Shown here: one piece after another, positions 1-7,146 of the stretch
How the letters are laid out: each line of letters opens with the position of its first letter
Position numbering within the stretch: the stretch's first letter is position 1
Origin: Nitrospira sp.
GTDB lineage: Bacteria > Nitrospirota > Thermodesulfovibrionia > Thermodesulfovibrionales > SM23-35
Length of the DNA: 10,134 bases
Assembly: GCA_016873595.1 (NCBI GenBank)
Contig: VGWZ01000056.1
Span: forward strand, 1-10,134
Reading direction: 5' to 3'
Translations under genes and position numbers: made by a program
The notes under the pieces: generated by a model
Seen by the model: the letters and a program-made list of their open reading frames with translations, nothing else
Told to the model about the DNA's origin: nothing
Database searches by the model: none

Positions 1-82
1 TCCCCCCTCTGCCTGTCAATGTATCTGCCGTTACCTCTACTTTGCTGATTTTGCACTTGCTTTTGTTTTCTCTTTGTTTCAT
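1..82 (-). CDS. IS1380-family transposase, N-terminal fragment cut by window edge
   Basis: Only the first 27 codons are visible, reading from the ATG at 82 towards the left edge. The peptide starts MKQRENKSKCKISKV and continues into VTADTLTGRGG. A basic N-terminus followed by a T-x-x-x-L-T-x-R-G-G stretch is typical of the start of IS1380-type DDE transposases, where 'GLALF' usually follows; that part is off the edge. A Shine-Dalgarno-like AGGAA (86-90, - strand) lies a few bases upstream of the ATG, supporting the start. The catalytic DDE residues are not in the window, so intactness cannot be judged. The family call rests on one short conserved stretch. Confidence 0.65.
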   Translation of the reverse strand, partial: MKQRENKSKCKISKVEVTADTLTGRGG

Positions 83-129
83 AATTTCCTCACTTATTGG
101 GTGATATTTTTTTGTTGTTTTGCAAACCT

Positions 130-135
130 ATTATA
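130..135 (-). promoter_or_regulatory. Possible transposase promoter (-10 box)
   Basis: On the - strand this reads a perfect TATAAT, about 50 bases upstream of the transposase ATG. The -35 candidate, CTTAGA at 153-158 with a 17-base spacer, is weak. The element would therefore carry its own promoter. This rests on the hexamer match and its position only. Confidence 0.35.
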
Positions 136-232
136 ACAAGGATCTATCGCCCTCTAAGTGATTTTTTCTATGTTTTTATTACCTATGAATCGCTCAGATT
201 AGGTAGTAATAACTCTTTTCACCTCCGTATTC

Positions 233-436
233 CTATCTCACAATCACTTCTATATCGGGGATCTTCGCCTTAATCGCTTCTTCAATACATTTACTGTCAC
301 AGCCAGAACATTCTCCTCCACAATATATTATAGCGGTGTTATCTCTAATCACAGCTAATTCTGCAAACCCATCATGTGCGTCAAAGAGATACTTTAAACT
401 ATTTAGAATTTCCCGAATCGTTTCTTCTTTATTCAT
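233..436 (-). CDS. Small NifU C-terminal-like (Nfu) protein with four clustered cysteines
   Basis: This 67-residue soluble protein resembles a stand-alone Nfu domain, the C-terminal part of NifU that holds a labile Fe-S cluster between two subunits and passes it to apoproteins. The pattern fits across its length. An N-terminal helix (about 4-18) is followed by HDGF-A-EL (21-27) where Nfu proteins have ADGGD-x-EL. Then come a strand, the C43-S-G-C46 motif, a helix, and a terminal strand IPDIEVIV. Extra cysteines at 39 and 50 flank the CxxC, giving C-x3-C-x2-C-x3-C, which is unusual for Nfu. The start ATG (434-436) has only a weak purine-rich stretch (AAAGAG) upstream. It is transcribed away from the following genes. 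Its 3' end lies about 30 bp from the insertion-sequence end. The fold assignment is inference from pattern; it could be a different small metal-binding protein. Confidence 0.55.
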   Translation of the reverse strand: MNKEETIREILNSLKYLFDAHDGFAELAVIRDNTAIIYCGGECSGCDSKCIEEAIKAKIPDIEVIVR

Positions 437-534
437 GGTCTCTTTTGTGGATTTTTTACTTAATTTTTATTATCCATTTATTCCATTCTATCATGAAATG
501 AAAAAAAGAGTCATGGATTGGCAGACATGGTAAC

Positions 535-906
535 GTGTTAAATCTGCTAAAATATTCCATGCCACATCAAAGCTTGCCACAACATTTAAAGGAACAATTT
601 CTCAGAGAATTCAATCCTGCTGAACGCATATTCTTCCTGAAGAAGGCGCGTGAGTCACTTATTGTAGAAGGATATATTCCTTGCGAGGACCTTTATCATT
701 ATTGTTACTTCCTGACACTAAAGGAGCGAATAAGGTCACTGGTAGTTCACAGTGGAGGTGGGTTGCTTCGCTATCTTTCAGTAGAAGTGACAAAGGATGT
801 TGACGATGCAATAAAGATCTATAAAGAACGGCTGAAAAAAAATAAGCGACCTGTATATACTGAAGAGCAAGATCAGTTCCTGAGATGCCTTGAAGCACCT
901 CTATAA
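535..906 (+). CDS. Hypothetical protein, 123 aa, not recognised
   Basis: I do not recognise this protein. It appears soluble and mostly helical, with no signal peptide or membrane segment. Visible features are a charged, amphipathic N-terminal half (about residues 19-45), an aromatic/cysteine-rich stretch IPCEDLYHYCYF in the middle, a small glycine-rich turn SGGG, and a basic helix with KERLKKNK near the C-terminus. The start is uncertain. GTG at 535 gives 123 aa and ATG at 559 gives 115 aa; neither has a good Shine-Dalgarno. An 11-codon reading frame (498-533) ends one base before the GTG and could couple translation into it. It lies about 60 bp upstream of mutS on the same strand and may be co-transcribed with it. 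No function is proposed. Confidence 0.55.
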   Translation: MLNLLKYSMPHQSLPQHLKEQFLREFNPAERIFFLKKARESLIVEGYIPCEDLYHYCYFLTLKERIRSLVVHSGGGLLRYLSVEVTKDVDDAIKIYKERLKKNKRPVYTEEQDQFLRCLEAPL

Positions 907-964
907 AATTTCTTCATTTTTGCATATTGCACTTTCAATATCTGATGTTATTTAATAAGTGAGA

Positions 965-3577
965 ATGTCAGAACTAACTCCATTGATGAAACAATACTTC
1001 AGTATCAAAGAAAAATATAAAGATGCAATTGTCTTTTTCAGGCTCGGAGATTTTTATGAAATGTTCGGGGAAGATGCTGAAAAGGCATCAAAGGTTCTGC
1101 AGATCGCACTCACCACAAGAGATAAATCAAAAAAAGAGCCAATTCCAATGTGTGGCATCCCTTACTTTGCATCAGAGTCTTACATATCAAAACTGATCAA
1201 GGCTGGCTACAAGGTTGCAATATGCGAACAGATGGAAGATCCAAAGGAAGCAAAAGGTATCGTTCAGAGAGATATTGTGAGGGTAATCACGCCCGGGACA
1301 CACCTATCTGAAAATTCCAAGGAAAACACTTACATTATAAGTATATTTCCTTTAAGGGATAAACACGGTATTGCGGTAGCAGATATTTCCACAGGAGAGT
1401 TTATCGTATATGAAACGGATAAAAATATTGAAGATGAAATGTATAAGTTCGAGCCACGAGAAATCTTGCTTCCCCAGTTTCTGAAAGACAATATCCACTA
1501 TAAAGAGGCTCTGAACATCTTTTATATATCCTTCTATGATGACTGGTATTTTGATTATTCAGAGGCATACAAGACGTTGCTCCGTCATTTAAAGGTTTCT
1601 TCACTTGATGGGTACGGATGTGACAGCATGGTTGCGGCAATCTCTGCTGCAGGAGCACTGATAAGTTATCTTGAGGACACACAGAAGGAAACACTGAGCC
1701 TCAAAAAGATAACTACTCTTCGGCAGGATTCATACATGTTTTTAGATGCTGCAACCCAGCGTAACCTTGAACTCACTCATAACCTCAAAGATGGTTCAAT
1801 TGAAGGCACACTTCTGTGGGTACTTGATGAAACATTGACTCCGATGGGGGGCAGATTCTTAAGAAGTTCTATCCTGAAACCTCATATCAATATCCTTGAA
1901 ATAAAAAGAAGACAAGATGCCGTTGAATTTCTTGTAGAAGATTATGAACTCCTTGAATATCTCAGGACATCCCTGAGAAAAATTCAGGACATCGAAAGAC
2001 TCTCCTCAAGAGTCAGTTCAGGGAGTGCAAATGCAAGAGACCTTATCGCAATTAAAAATTCTATCCTCCACCTGCCAAAGATCAAAAAATCTCTGAGCTC
2101 ATGTAAAAATCCTTATCTGAAATCAATTTCAGAAGAGATATCAGAATTATTAGCCCTCAAGGAATTGATAGTGAGAGGTATTGTTGATAATCCCCCGATA
2201 AGCCTGAAAGAGGGAGGAATTATAAAGAATGGATACAGCAGCGATGTTGATGAACTCAGGAAAATGTCAACAAAGGGTAAGGACTTCCTTACAGAGCTGG
2301 AGCGTAAAGAGAAACAGAGGACAGGTATATCTTCTCTGAAAGTAGGATATAACCGGGTCTTTGGTTATTATATTGAGGTGACGAAAACAAATCTCCACAT
2401 GGTTCCTGACCATTACATCAGGAAACAGACGCTTGTGGGAGGAGAAAGGTTTATCACTCCTGAGCTCAAGGAATATGAGACAAAGATCCTTGGTGCTGAA
2501 GAAAGGCTTAAAAACCTTGAGTACCAAATTTTTCAAGAGATACTTAGTGAACTACAAAAAGAATCTGCGATATTGTCAAAAACAGCTTCTTCGCTTTCGT
2601 ATATTGACTTTTTTTCCTCTCTCGCTGTTGTCGCAAAAAGGTATAACTATGTAAAGCATTCAGTTGATGAAAGCGGAATAATAGATATCACAGATGGGAG
2701 ACATCCTGTTCTTGAAAGAATCCCGCTAGATGAAAGATTTATACCAAATAGCACATACATGGATACAGAAGACAACCGCCTCCTTATCATTACAGGCCCG
2801 AACATGGCAGGAAAATCCACCTATATGAGACAGGTTGCACTCACAATCCTCATGGCACAGATTGGAAGTTTCATTCCTGCATCAGAAGCGAGGATAGGGA
2901 TTGTTGACAGGATTTTTACAAGGATTGGTGCATCAGATTTCCTTACAAGAGGTCAAAGTACTTTTATGGTTGAGATGATAGAGGTGGCAAATATCGTGCA
3001 CAATGCAACAGGGAAGAGCCTCATACTTCTTGATGAAGTAGGAAGGGGAACAAGCACATTTGATGGTATTAGCATTGCATGGGCAGTGGCAGAGCATATC
3101 CTCAATGAGATCAGTGCACGCACTCTTTTTGCAACCCACTATAATGAACTCACGGAGCTCAGTCTCACTCATGACGGTGTAAAGAATTATAATGTATCGG
3201 TAAAGGAATGGGGTGATGAGATTATCTTTCTCAGGAAAATAGAAAAAGGGCCTGCCGACAAAAGTTACGGCATACAGGTAGCACGATTAGCCGGGCTTCC
3301 AGAGCATATTATTAACAGAGCAAAGGAGGTACTCGCCAATCTTGAAAAAGAAGAGTTAAATGAGGTAGGGATGCCACGATTTGCGGACATGAAAACAAAG
3401 AAAGGCGCGACCCAGCTCGATCTGTTCTCCACCATACACGAGTCATTTATCACCGAAATCCTAAACCTTGATGTGAAAGGACTGAAACCAGAAGACGCAC
3501 TTAATACGCTTATTGACCTCAAAAAGAAAATTGATTCCTATTATATTACTTCCTTGACAAAGAAGAAAAACCTATGA
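965..3577 (+). CDS. mutS: DNA mismatch repair protein MutS
   Basis: MutS recognises mismatches and small loops in newly replicated DNA and, with ATP, recruits MutL. Numbered from the ATG at 965 (870 aa, normal family length), the mismatch-reading F-Y-E motif is at residues 30-32 in FFRLGDFYEMF. The connector and lever domains fill the middle. The C-terminal ATPase has Walker A GPNMAGKST at 611-619 and the Walker B/signature LLDEVGRGTSTFDG around 688-701, both intact. QLDLF at 817-821 matches the sliding-clamp (beta) binding consensus of MutS tails. ATG 965 is preferred because bacterial MutS proteins usually begin M-S-E-L-T-P; an in-frame GTG at 959 would add two residues. Neither start has a convincing Shine-Dalgarno. 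No mutL is visible in the window. Identity is very secure; the start is the only doubt. Confidence 0.97.
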   Translation: MSELTPLMKQYFSIKEKYKDAIVFFRLGDFYEMFGEDAEKASKVLQIALTTRDKSKKEPIPMCGIPYFASESYISKLIKAGYKVAICEQMEDPKEAKGIVQRDIVRVITPGTHLSENSKENTYIISIFPLRDKHGIAVADISTGEFIVYETDKNIEDEMYKFEPREILLPQFLKDNIHYKEALNIFYISFYDDWYFDYSEAYKTLLRHLKVSSLDGYGCDSMVAAISAAGALISYLEDTQKETLSLKKITTLRQDSYMFLDAATQRNLELTHNLKDGSIEGTLLWVLDETLTPMGGRFLRSSILKPHINILEIKRRQDAVEFLVEDYELLEYLRTSLRKIQDIERLSSRVSSGSANARDLIAIKNSILHLPKIKKSLSSCKNPYLKSISEEISELLALKELIVRGIVDNPPISLKEGGIIKNGYSSDVDELRKMSTKGKDFLTELERKEKQRTGISSLKVGYNRVFGYYIEVTKTNLHMVPDHYIRKQTLVGGERFITPELKEYETKILGAEERLKNLEYQIFQEILSELQKESAILSKTASSLSYIDFFSSLAVVAKRYNYVKHSVDESGIIDITDGRHPVLERIPLDERFIPNSTYMDTEDNRLLIITGPNMAGKSTYMRQVALTILMAQIGSFIPASEARIGIVDRIFTRIGASDFLTRGQSTFMVEMIEVANIVHNATGKSLILLDEVGRGTSTFDGISIAWAVAEHILNEISARTLFATHYNELTELSLTHDGVKNYNVSVKEWGDEIIFLRKIEKGPADKSYGIQVARLAGLPEHIINRAKEVLANLEKEELNEVGMPRFADMKTKKGATQLDLFSTIHESFITEILNLDVKGLKPEDALNTLIDLKKKIDSYYITSLTKKKNL

Positions 3578-3619
3578 TAAGAAATCACAGTATGAGAAAC
3601 TTTTAAAAAGGAGGAAACA

Positions 3620-4006
3620 ATGAATCCAGATGACCTCAAGTACCACAAGGAACACACATGGGTTAAGGTATCAAACAGGAAAACAGTAATCGGCATCACT
3701 CATTATGCACAGGAAGCACTTGGTGACATAGTTTATATTGACCTGCCTGAGGTAGACATAAACATAGAGGTAAATAGTGAGATCGGCGAGATAGAATCAA
3801 CAAAAGCTACTTCATCCATAATCTCACCTGTAAGTGGACGGGTTATTGAAGTAAACGAAGAACTTTCAGGAGCTCCCGAGATAGTAAATGAAGACCCCTA
3901 TGGCAAAGGATGGATAGCCATTATAGAAATTGATGATATAACCGAGCTTGATGACTTGATGGACGCCTCTGAATATGAAAAATATGTTGAAGAGGAAGCT
4001 AAATGA
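3620..4006 (+). CDS. gcvH: Glycine cleavage system H protein (lipoyl carrier)
   Basis: GcvH is the small lipoylated carrier of the glycine cleavage complex. Its lipoyl arm takes the aminomethyl group from the P protein, presents it to the T protein, and is reoxidised by the L protein. The 128-aa length and the opening LKYHKEHTWVKV are family-typical. The lipoylation site is K62 in the motif GEIESTKA, and the glycine-rich lipoyl fold includes SPVSGRVIEVNEEL. A strong Shine-Dalgarno, AAGGAGG at 3608-3614, sits 5 bases before the ATG and is the best in the window. The stop overlaps the start of the dihydrolipoyl dehydrogenase gene by 4 bp, which supports joint function. GcvT and GcvP genes are absent here. 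Some organisms also use H-like proteins as lipoate-relay carriers, and that role cannot be excluded. Confidence 0.94.
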   Translation: MNPDDLKYHKEHTWVKVSNRKTVIGITHYAQEALGDIVYIDLPEVDINIEVNSEIGEIESTKATSSIISPVSGRVIEVNEELSGAPEIVNEDPYGKGWIAIIEIDDITELDDLMDASEYEKYVEEEAK

Positions 4007-5385
4007 AATTAGCCATCCTCGGTGCTGGTCCCGGGGGTTATGTTGCTGCTATTAAGGCTGCTCAGTTAGGCGCACAGGTAACGATAATTGAAGAGGGAGA
4101 AGTTGGAGGTACCTGTCTTAACTGGGGCTGCATTCCTACAAAGTCATTTGTCGCATCAATCGAGCTTTTAGCCAAAGCCAGAAGATTAGAAGAATTCGGC
4201 ATTGAACTGAAGGGTGAAATAGTTCCCAGCATTTCAAAGATTATTGAGAGAAAAAACAAGATAGTAATCACTCAGATAAAAGGCATAAAAGGTCTCTTTA
4301 AAAGCTGGGGGATAACACTTAAAAAAGGAAGAGGATTTTTGGTCTCTCCAAAAGAGATAGTAGTCACCTCAAAAAATGGTTCTCAAGAAAAGGTAGAGGC
4401 TGATACTATCATTATCGCAACAGGCTCAAGACCTGCTCAGATACCACTATTTCCATTTGACGGGAAAAAAATACTATCGAGCGATGATGCTCTTAACCTC
4501 GACATACCAAAAAGCCTTCTTATAATAGGAGCTGGCGCGATCGGCTGTGAATTTGCATGTATCTATAAAGAACTCGGCTCAGAGGTATCCATTGTAGAAA
4601 TGCTCCCACGGGCAATAGCCACAGAAGATTTGGAGATATCAGAACTCTTTGAAAGAGAATTGAAGAAAAAAAATATTAAGCTCTACACAAATGTAAAAGT
4701 AGAAAAAATAGATGTACGGAACGACGGAATACATGCTTTTCTTTCTGATAGAAGAGAGATACTTGCAGAGAAAATACTCGTTTCTATAGGAAGGGCATTT
4801 AACAGTGATAACATTGGACTTGAAGTGATCGGCATAAACAAAGGCAATCACGGAGAGATTATTGTAAATGAAAAATTGGAGACAACTATTCCCGGGGTAT
4901 ATGCTATTGGAGATGTGATCGGCGGCTTTTTACTTGCCCATGTTGCCTCACGGGAAGGGATAACAGCAGCAAGAAATGTAATGGGTGGAGACGAAAAAAT
5001 AGATTATCGCTCTGTGCCAGCAGCAATATTTACATCACCAGAGATAGCCTCCGTAGGACTGAGAGAACATCAGGCATTAGAAGAAGGAATAAAAGTCAAG
5101 ACAGGTCATTTTCAGTTTAGGGCCCTTAGCAAGTCTCATGCCTTGGGAGAGATAACAGGTTTTGTAAAGGTAGTCTCAGACAAAGCATCTGACAGGATAT
5201 TAGGTGTTCATATCATTGGTCCGCATGCTTCTGAAATCATCCATGAGGGAGCCCTCGCAATAAAAACTGGGCTCAAAACAAGGGATATTATAGAAACGAT
5301 CCATGTCCACCCTACCCTTTCAGAGGTTCTGATGGAAGCAGCAGGAGATGTTCATGGTGGAGCAATCCATGTGCCAAAGAGATAG
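4003..5385 (+). CDS. lpdA: Dihydrolipoyl dehydrogenase (E3 / L protein)
   Basis: This cytoplasmic flavoenzyme reoxidises dihydrolipoyl groups, here most likely on the adjacent H protein, and passes electrons to NAD+. At 460 aa it has the normal family length. The FAD-binding GAGPGG is at residues 7-12. The redox-active disulfide is C38/C43 in GGTCLNWGCIPTK. The NAD-binding glycine motif GAGAIG is at 176-181, and the second FAD motif contains G303-D304 (YAIGDVIGG). The catalytic His-Glu pair is H436 and E441 in HVHPTLSE near the C-terminus. All key residues are present. The ATG overlaps the gcvH stop (ATGA), and a GAGG (3992-3995) inside the gcvH end can serve as its ribosome site, so the two are probably translated together. 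It could also serve a 2-oxoacid dehydrogenase elsewhere in the genome. Confidence 0.95.
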   Translation: MKLAILGAGPGGYVAAIKAAQLGAQVTIIEEGEVGGTCLNWGCIPTKSFVASIELLAKARRLEEFGIELKGEIVPSISKIIERKNKIVITQIKGIKGLFKSWGITLKKGRGFLVSPKEIVVTSKNGSQEKVEADTIIIATGSRPAQIPLFPFDGKKILSSDDALNLDIPKSLLIIGAGAIGCEFACIYKELGSEVSIVEMLPRAIATEDLEISELFERELKKKNIKLYTNVKVEKIDVRNDGIHAFLSDRREILAEKILVSIGRAFNSDNIGLEVIGINKGNHGEIIVNEKLETTIPGVYAIGDVIGGFLLAHVASREGITAARNVMGGDEKIDYRSVPAAIFTSPEIASVGLREHQALEEGIKVKTGHFQFRALSKSHALGEITGFVKVVSDKASDRILGVHIIGPHASEIIHEGALAIKTGLKTRDIIETIHVHPTLSEVLMEAAGDVHGGAIHVPKR

Positions 5386-5421
5386 AAATGAAGAATTAGG
5401 TAAAAGTAATAAAACCGGTTT

Positions 5422-5505
5422 TGTCATTCCCACAAAAGTGGGAATCCAGAAGTATCTGTTGTTAAAGGATAAAGGAGATGGATTCCTGCTTTCGCAGGAA
5501 TGACA
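5422..5505. repeat. Two-arm inverted repeat of the ATTCCC/GGGAAT type, intergenic
   Basis: Arms of 27 bp (5422-5448 and 5479-5505) are inverted copies of each other with five differences, separated by about 30 bp. Each arm contains its own perfect 8-bp hairpin with a 4-base loop: 5426-5433 with 5438-5445, and 5482-5489 with 5494-5501. The sequence belongs to the widespread GTCATTCC-hairpin-GGAATCCA class of intergenic repeats; the Neisseria dRS3 element has a similar ATTCCC-N8-GGGAAT core. A separate perfect 12-bp palindrome, AAAACCGGTTTT, abuts it at 5411-5422. There is no T-run after either stem, so it is not a standard intrinsic terminator. Confidence 0.8.
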
Positions 5506-5548
5506 GAGGTAGTAAGTATTTCGTTTTTATCATATAAGGAGAAGACAG

Positions 5549-6826
5549 ATGGGAGAGATTATAGATGTAATCGCAAGAGAGATTATTGATTCAAGAGGAA
5601 ACCCCACAATTGAAGTAGAGGCTTTACTTGACAGTGGGGTTATCGGAATGGCTTCAGTTCCGTCAGGTGCATCTACAGGGACAAAAGAGTCGCTTGAACT
5701 CAGGGATGGCGGAGGTCGCTTTCATGGAAAAGGTGTGAAAAATGCAGTGAGAAATGTCCTTGAAAAGATAGCACCGGAGGTGAGAGGCATTAACTCCGAA
5801 GATCAGGTTTACATAGACAACCTTCTGATAGAGCTTGACGGCACAAAGAACAAAAGCAAACTGGGTGCAAACGCAATCCTTGGGGTGTCAATTGCCGTAT
5901 GCAAAGCAACTGCTTTAGAGAGAGGAATGCCTTTATACAGATACATAGGAGGATGCAATGCGAAAGAGCTTCCTGTACCAATGATGAACATACTTAACGG
6001 CGGAGTTCATGCCGATAATAATCTTGACATACAGGAATTCATGATAATGCCTGCCGGGTTAAGTGATTTTGCAACCGCTCTCAGGGCTGGAGTAGAGGTC
6101 TTCCATACCCTTAAGAAAATACTCAAAAAGAAAGGACTTAATACAAGTGTCGGTGATGAAGGTGGTTTTGCTCCCGACCTTTCAAGTAATGAGGAAGCTA
6201 TTACACTTATTCTCCAGGCAATAGAATCGTCAGGTTATGCTCCTGGAAAGGATATTTATCTTGCACTTGATGTCGCGGCATCAGAGTTTTTCAAAAACGG
6301 CTCTTACCATTTTGAAGGGAGAAAGGTTTCATCAAATAATATAATCTCTTATTACGAAAAAATGATATCCAGATATCCTATACTTTCTATAGAAGACGGG
6401 CTTTCGGAAACTGATTGGGATGGATGGAAGGTATTGACCCAACGACTTGGGAAAAAGATTCAGCTTGTGGGTGATGATATATTTGTTACCAATACAAAAA
6501 TAATAAAAAAGGGCATAGGACTTGGGATTGCAAATTCAGTTCTCATAAAACTCAACCAGATAGGGACACTTACTGAGACACTTGATGCAATAGAGATTTC
6601 AAAGAGGGCAGGATATACCGCGATAATCTCTCACCGGTCAGGAGAGACAGAAGAAACAACAATTGCAGATCTTGCGGTCGCATGTAACACGGGCTTTATA
6701 AAAACCGGCTCTCTTGCAAGAGGCGAACGTATCACAAAATACAACAGACTTCTCAGAATCGAAGAGGAACTTTCTGGTTCTGCACTATACAAAGGAAGAG
6801 AATCGTTTTATAATTTATTACAATGA
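5549..6826 (+). CDS. eno: Enolase (phosphopyruvate hydratase)
   Basis: Enolase interconverts 2-phosphoglycerate and phosphoenolpyruvate in glycolysis and gluconeogenesis; in many bacteria it is also an RNA degradosome partner. The protein is 425 aa, the normal length. Counting from the ATG, the acid/base pair is E204 (in VGDEGGFAP) and K334 (in LIKLNQIGT). The Mg ligands are D241, E282 and D309. H362-R363-S364 and K385 bind substrate. These correspond in order and spacing to the E. coli residues, at an offset of 4 to 7. SGASTGTKE (40-48) is the mobile active-site loop. A good Shine-Dalgarno, AAGGAG at 5536-5541, lies 7 bases before the ATG. The stop overlaps the next gene's ATG. The inverted repeat upstream separates it from lpdA, so it may start its own transcription unit, though no clear promoter is visible. 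Confidence 0.97.
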   Translation: MGEIIDVIAREIIDSRGNPTIEVEALLDSGVIGMASVPSGASTGTKESLELRDGGGRFHGKGVKNAVRNVLEKIAPEVRGINSEDQVYIDNLLIELDGTKNKSKLGANAILGVSIAVCKATALERGMPLYRYIGGCNAKELPVPMMNILNGGVHADNNLDIQEFMIMPAGLSDFATALRAGVEVFHTLKKILKKKGLNTSVGDEGGFAPDLSSNEEAITLILQAIESSGYAPGKDIYLALDVAASEFFKNGSYHFEGRKVSSNNIISYYEKMISRYPILSIEDGLSETDWDGWKVLTQRLGKKIQLVGDDIFVTNTKIIKKGIGLGIANSVLIKLNQIGTLTETLDAIEISKRAGYTAIISHRSGETEETTIADLAVACNTGFIKTGSLARGERITKYNRLLRIEEELSGSALYKGRESFYNLLQ

Positions 6827-7146
6827 GTTCACACAACCTTTTAAGGAAACAGGTAGTCTCTGAAATAAGAAAGAGAAGGTTGATATTCTTTACCATCATG
6901 CTCCTGAGTTTCATTTACCTTTTTATTAGCGTACTTTTCGGAGACATGGGGCTTCTCAGGTATAGAGAGCTTTATAAGACAAAGACTCGTTTAGAAAAAC
7001 AGATAAATGAAATAAATAAAGAAAATGTGCAGCTCAAGTCACAGATAGACTCACTCAAAAAAGACCCTTTTTATATAGAAAAACATGCAAGGGAGGAGTT
7101 CGGATTAGCAAAGCCTGACGAGTACATTTTTCAATATGACCGATAG
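6823..7146 (+). CDS. ftsB: FtsB/DivIC-type septum formation initiator
   Basis: This 107-aa bitopic membrane protein belongs to the FtsB/DivIC family, which forms a coiled-coil complex with FtsL and FtsQ/DivIB at the division septum and helps activate septal peptidoglycan synthesis. A basic cytoplasmic tail (residues 1-19, with RKRR) precedes one hydrophobic segment (about 20-39). A heptad-rich coiled coil follows (about 48-80, LEKQINEINKENVQLKSQI). The family signature DPFYIEKHAREEFGLAKPDE ends the extracytoplasmic part. The ATG overlaps the eno stop (ATGA) and lacks its own Shine-Dalgarno, so translation is probably coupled to enolase. An eno-ftsB neighbourhood is seen in many bacteria. FtsB and DivIC cannot be told apart by sequence alone; the FtsB name follows the context. 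Confidence 0.88.
   Translation: MSSHNLLRKQVVSEIRKRRLIFFTIMLLSFIYLFISVLFGDMGLLRYRELYKTKTRLEKQINEINKENVQLKSQIDSLKKDPFYIEKHAREEFGLAKPDEYIFQYDR

Larger units (their letters stand above)
1..203 (-). mobile_element. Left end of an IS1380-type insertion sequence (partial)
   Basis: The segment holds the start of an IS1380-like transposase reading out of the window on the - strand, plus the non-coding leader that usually precedes it. Read on the - strand from position 203, the sequence begins CCTAATCTGAGCGATTCATA. IS1380-family ends known to me, such as ISEcp1, also begin CCTA, so 203 is a reasonable candidate for the outer terminus. The adjoining bases 204-208 (TAGTA on +) would then be the target duplication. 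The other end is outside the window, so neither the inverted repeat nor the duplication can be confirmed. The transposase identity is firmer than the exact boundary. Confidence 0.5.

Noticed and set aside
336..533. 65-codon + strand frame across the Nfu-like gene
   Set aside because: It overlaps the Nfu-like gene on the opposite strand, has no recognisable domain, and has a composition typical of an antisense shadow.
659..898. 79-codon - strand frame inside the 123-aa gene
   Set aside because: It is an antisense shadow with no ribosome site and no family resemblance.
2433..2654. 73-codon + strand frame inside mutS
   Set aside because: It lies in another frame of an intact, unmistakable MutS coding region.
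5426..5445. Intrinsic terminator for gcvH-lpdA
   Set aside because: The stem is only 8 bp and is followed by CCAGAAG, not a T-run; it is one arm of a repeat element.
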